The notes beneath the pieces are model-generated. The model was not told the origin of the DNA. It made no database searches and saw only the letters and a list, made by a program, of their open reading frames with translations. DNA of 8,493 nucleotides, from contig JAUUYK010000029.1 in assembly GCA_030588285.1 (NCBI GenBank), positions 1-8,493 on the forward strand, read 5' to 3'. Made by a program: the position numbers and the translations under genes. The DNA is from Kiritimatiellales bacterium. Lineage in GTDB: Bacteria; Verrucomicrobiota; Kiritimatiellia; Kiritimatiellales; Pontiellaceae. Shown piece after piece: positions 6,551 to 8,493 of the stretch; within the stretch, counting starts at the first letter, position 1, and each line of letters starts with the position of its first letter.

Positions 6551-7510
6551 ATGAATACTAAAACCGTGATTATCAGCACCGCCGCGACCGCAATCATCTT
6601 GATTGGAGGGATCGTCTATTTAACCAATAAAAAAAATGTTTCCCCGAAATCGGCGCGCCCCGTCGCCACAAATACCGTCGAGGCACCTGAAGAACCAACG
6701 GGCGATATCACGCCAAAAAAAGAGACGAAAAATCCTTCCGATATTGCGTCTCTAGAACCTGCCGCCCCGGTTCAGCCCCCCCCCCTTACCGATGAGGAAA
6801 CAGCCCCCTTCGACCCGCGCGTTGCCATCGGAAAGAAAAATCTGAAGACGGCCGAACTTATGCTCGGCATGTTCAAACTCGCAATATCCATGAAAGATTC
6901 CACTGGAATCGATATCATGCAAATGGGCGAGGATACCGATGAACTTGCACAGAAACTGTCCCTCCGCTTACAGCTGACCGAAGAACAGAAAACGGCATTT
7001 CAGGAGATCCTAAAGGAAAATAATAAAAAGCAGAACATCGAGAATAAGATCGTACTCGAAGGGCTTCTTGAGATGGATAAGGAGAAAGCGTCCGAACTCC
7101 TTGCGCTCCAAATGTTGACAGAAGAGGAACTCTCCTCGAACCCCGAACTCGCGAGCTATTCTAAATCCCTAGAACAGGATATTGCAAACGAGCTAGGAGT
7201 CGACCCGGAAGCTCTTAACAATGATATAGACTCCTCAACTTCATGGACCCAAAACGATGAGCTGATTGACGACCTATCGGCCCAACTTACCCCTCCGCAG
7301 CAAACCGAGCTACTCACCTATCTGGAGGAACAAAAACTCCGAAAAGCGGAACGATATGCCTACGAGCGGTCCAGCCAGCTCTCCAACCAACTGGGACTGA
7401 ACGAAGAAGATCGTGGAGCCCTCTATGACTACCTCTCGGAAAATCCCGATGCCACCGACAAAGACATCAAAGACAATCTTGCACCGGAATTAAGAGAACT
7501 AATGAAGTAG
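6551..7510 (+). CDS. Membrane-anchored, helix-rich extracytoplasmic protein with LTxxQ-like motifs
   Basis: A 319-residue protein of unknown function. Residues 5-24 form one hydrophobic segment after a short N terminus (MNTK), followed by NKK, so it is an uncleaved signal anchor or signal peptide with the bulk outside the cytoplasm; there is no lipobox cysteine. Residues 28-90 are a Pro/Glu/Thr-rich linker. From about 95 on it is charged, predicted all-helical and free of cysteine. Three similar motifs occur: LQLTEEQ (140-146), QLTPPQQ (245-251) and LGLNEED (281-287), each followed by a helix. They recall the LTxxQ motif of CpxP/Spy-type periplasmic proteins, but similarity is limited to the motif. 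AGGA lies four bases ahead of the ATG. It is probably transcribed alone or by read-through from trpB. Function is not assigned. Confidence 0.8.
   Translation: MNTKTVIISTAATAIILIGGIVYLTNKKNVSPKSARPVATNTVEAPEEPTGDITPKKETKNPSDIASLEPAAPVQPPPLTDEETAPFDPRVAIGKKNLKTAELMLGMFKLAISMKDSTGIDIMQMGEDTDELAQKLSLRLQLTEEQKTAFQEILKENNKKQNIENKIVLEGLLEMDKEKASELLALQMLTEEELSSNPELASYSKSLEQDIANELGVDPEALNNDIDSSTSWTQNDELIDDLSAQLTPPQQTELLTYLEEQKLRKAERYAYERSSQLSNQLGLNEEDRGALYDYLSENPDATDKDIKDNLAPELRELMK
6776..6785 (+). repeat. Ten-C homopolymer inside the LTxxQ-like gene
   Basis: Ten consecutive C bases encode part of QPPPL in the linker (residues 75-79). Tracts of eight A (6629-6636) and seven A (6715-6721) lie just upstream in the same gene. 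Loss or gain of one base would truncate the protein before its helical domain. Confidence 0.9.
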
Positions 7511-7589
7511 GCCTCTTTTAAATCATTTCACTTATCTTTTTGTCGACGGCGGAAGGATCATATAAATTCTCGTTTTAAAATTAAGGTAT

Positions 7590-7619
7590 TTCATTAACTA
7601 ATAAATATTGATCTATAAT
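7590..7619 (+). promoter_or_regulatory. Likely promoter of the DUF2851 gene
   Basis: A perfect TATAAT (7614-7619) lies in a very A/T-rich stretch, with a weak -35 candidate TTCATT (7590-7595) 18 bases upstream. The predicted transcription start is about 15 bases before the ATG at 7642, giving a short leader. The preceding gene ends at 7510 with no terminator hairpin seen in between. Confidence 0.4.
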
Positions 7620-7641
7620 TAATAATAAATCGGAAAACCGT

Positions 7642-8493
7642 ATGCCTCTATTTTTCCCGCATCTCGAAACCTGTTTTCCGCGATCAACCGATTATCGCCA
7701 TGGAAATTCAGCCCCCGCACTTCATGAATCGGCCCCTCCTTTTCAAACCTTCCCGTATCAAGAACGTCACATCCAATGCCTCTGGTCCGATCCCCGCATC
7801 CGCCCTTCCGGCTTGAAAAGCACCGACGGCGAACGCGTTGAAATTGAACACCCCGGCGACTGGAACCTCGAAGCCGGCCCCGATTTCCTTAACGCCGTCC
7901 TTTTGATCGGAAAAGAAAAACGCCGCATATCCGGCGATCTTGAAATACACATTCACCCGAATGGATGGAAGCAACACGGCCACGCCAACGACCCCCGCTA
8001 TGCCAACGTCCGCTTCCACATCGTCTATTTCCAAGGCGTGGAGATTCCTGGACTCATCCAAATTCCCCTGCAAGAAACACTCTCCACCAACCCCGAATTT
8101 TCCTTCGAAAACATCGACCTTACCGCGCACCCCTACTCCATTCCTGCGGGCAACTTCCCCCTGCTTGGAATGCACCCCGATCAAAAAACGCACTGGCTCG
8201 AAAGTGCGGGTGAAGAACGCCTACGAATCAAAGCCGAACGCCTAGCCCTCACGTTGCAAACGAAAGACTCCGAACAACTGCTTTGGGAAGAACTACTCGC
8301 GGCCCTCGGCTATAAAAATAACAAAGCCCCCTTTCGAAAATTGGCCCAAATACTACCGATCGCCCGCGTGCGGGCGATCGCAAAAACACCTAACGAAATC
8401 TACGCGCTCCTGCTCGGAACCTCCGGTCTTCTCCCCGCCAATCCTGATCCAAAATGGACGCCCGAAACCCATACCTTTTTTCGAACCATCTGG
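7642..8493 (+). CDS. DUF2851 family protein, 3' end beyond the window
   Basis: The first 284 codons of a protein with no stop before the window end. The diagnostic part is residues 42-130: RHIQCLWSD, a TDGERVEIEHPGDWN stretch, NLEAGPDFLNA (75-85), GDLEIHIHPNGW (98-109) and HGHANDPRYANVRFHIVY (112-129). This order (a GPDFLNA strand, a G-x-x-EIH strand, then W-x-x-H-x-x-D and a Val/His-rich strand) is that of DUF2851, whose function is not established. The following region (about 170-284) is helical. The ATG at 7642 is chosen because it is the upstream-most ATG reached before the A/T-rich promoter region, with a weak CGGA eight bases ahead; an in-window alternative start before the conserved part was not found. 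No signal peptide is seen, so it is probably cytoplasmic. Confidence 0.85.
   Translation, partial: MPLFFPHLETCFPRSTDYRHGNSAPALHESAPPFQTFPYQERHIQCLWSDPRIRPSGLKSTDGERVEIEHPGDWNLEAGPDFLNAVLLIGKEKRRISGDLEIHIHPNGWKQHGHANDPRYANVRFHIVYFQGVEIPGLIQIPLQETLSTNPEFSFENIDLTAHPYSIPAGNFPLLGMHPDQKTHWLESAGEERLRIKAERLALTLQTKDSEQLLWEELLAALGYKNNKAPFRKLAQILPIARVRAIAKTPNEIYALLLGTSGLLPANPDPKWTPETHTFFRTIW
8357..8380. repeat. Inverted repeat inside the DUF2851 gene
   Basis: Two exact 11-base arms (8357-8367 and 8370-8380) with a 2-base spacer, G/C-rich and containing CGATCG at both outer ends. It lies wholly within the open frame and encodes an Ile-Ala-Arg-Val-Arg-Ala-Ile-Ala segment. The messenger could form a strong hairpin here. 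Confidence 0.8.

Noticed and set aside
7708..8193. A 161-codon minus-strand open frame
   Set aside because: It is antisense to the DUF2851 gene, whose plus-strand frame is open for 284 codons with family motifs.

Overview
This window looks like chromosomal DNA from a free-living Gram-negative bacterium of moderate G+C. The gene set is a plant/cyanobacteria-like GlgC, a stand-alone TrpB, a CpXC-domain protein, an SrkA-like kinase, a DUF2851 protein and an anchored LTxxQ-type protein. This combination fits the PVC group (Kiritimatiellota/Verrucomicrobiota) best. That placement is an inference from gene content and protein flavour, since the window holds no rRNA or marker gene.

Left part (about 1-3100, minus strand): a tight four-gene cluster, transcribed right to left. 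It begins with a small NYN/PIN-like protein carrying an Asn/Arg-rich disordered tail. Nine bases later comes a HAD phosphatase, which overlaps an SrkA/RdoA-type stress kinase by ATGA. After 44 bases there is a CpXC zinc-ribbon protein, and then a 21-bp perfect hairpin closes the cluster. The spacing implies one transcript. A stress or quality-control role is plausible but not shown.

Middle (about 3101-5198): glgC (ADP-glucose synthesis, glycogen pathway) lies upstream of the cluster on the same strand, separated by 187 bases. On its other side is a compact plus-strand tRNA-Lys(UUU) unit with a recognisable sigma70-type promoter, encoded CCA and a textbook intrinsic terminator. About 380 bases with no convincing gene follow; they may hold a decayed coding remnant.

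Right part (5199-8493, plus strand): trpB with a good ribosome binding site and no trpA beside it, then a hairpin. Next is an uncharacterised membrane-anchored, helix-rich extracytoplasmic protein with repeated LTxxQ-like motifs and homopolymer tracts. Last is the first 284 codons of a DUF2851 family protein, which runs off the window end and has its own likely promoter.

No CRISPR array, insertion sequence, prophage or recognised defence system is visible. The least explained items are the NYN-like/HAD/SrkA/CpXC cluster, the repeat-bearing LTxxQ-like protein and the DUF2851 protein.
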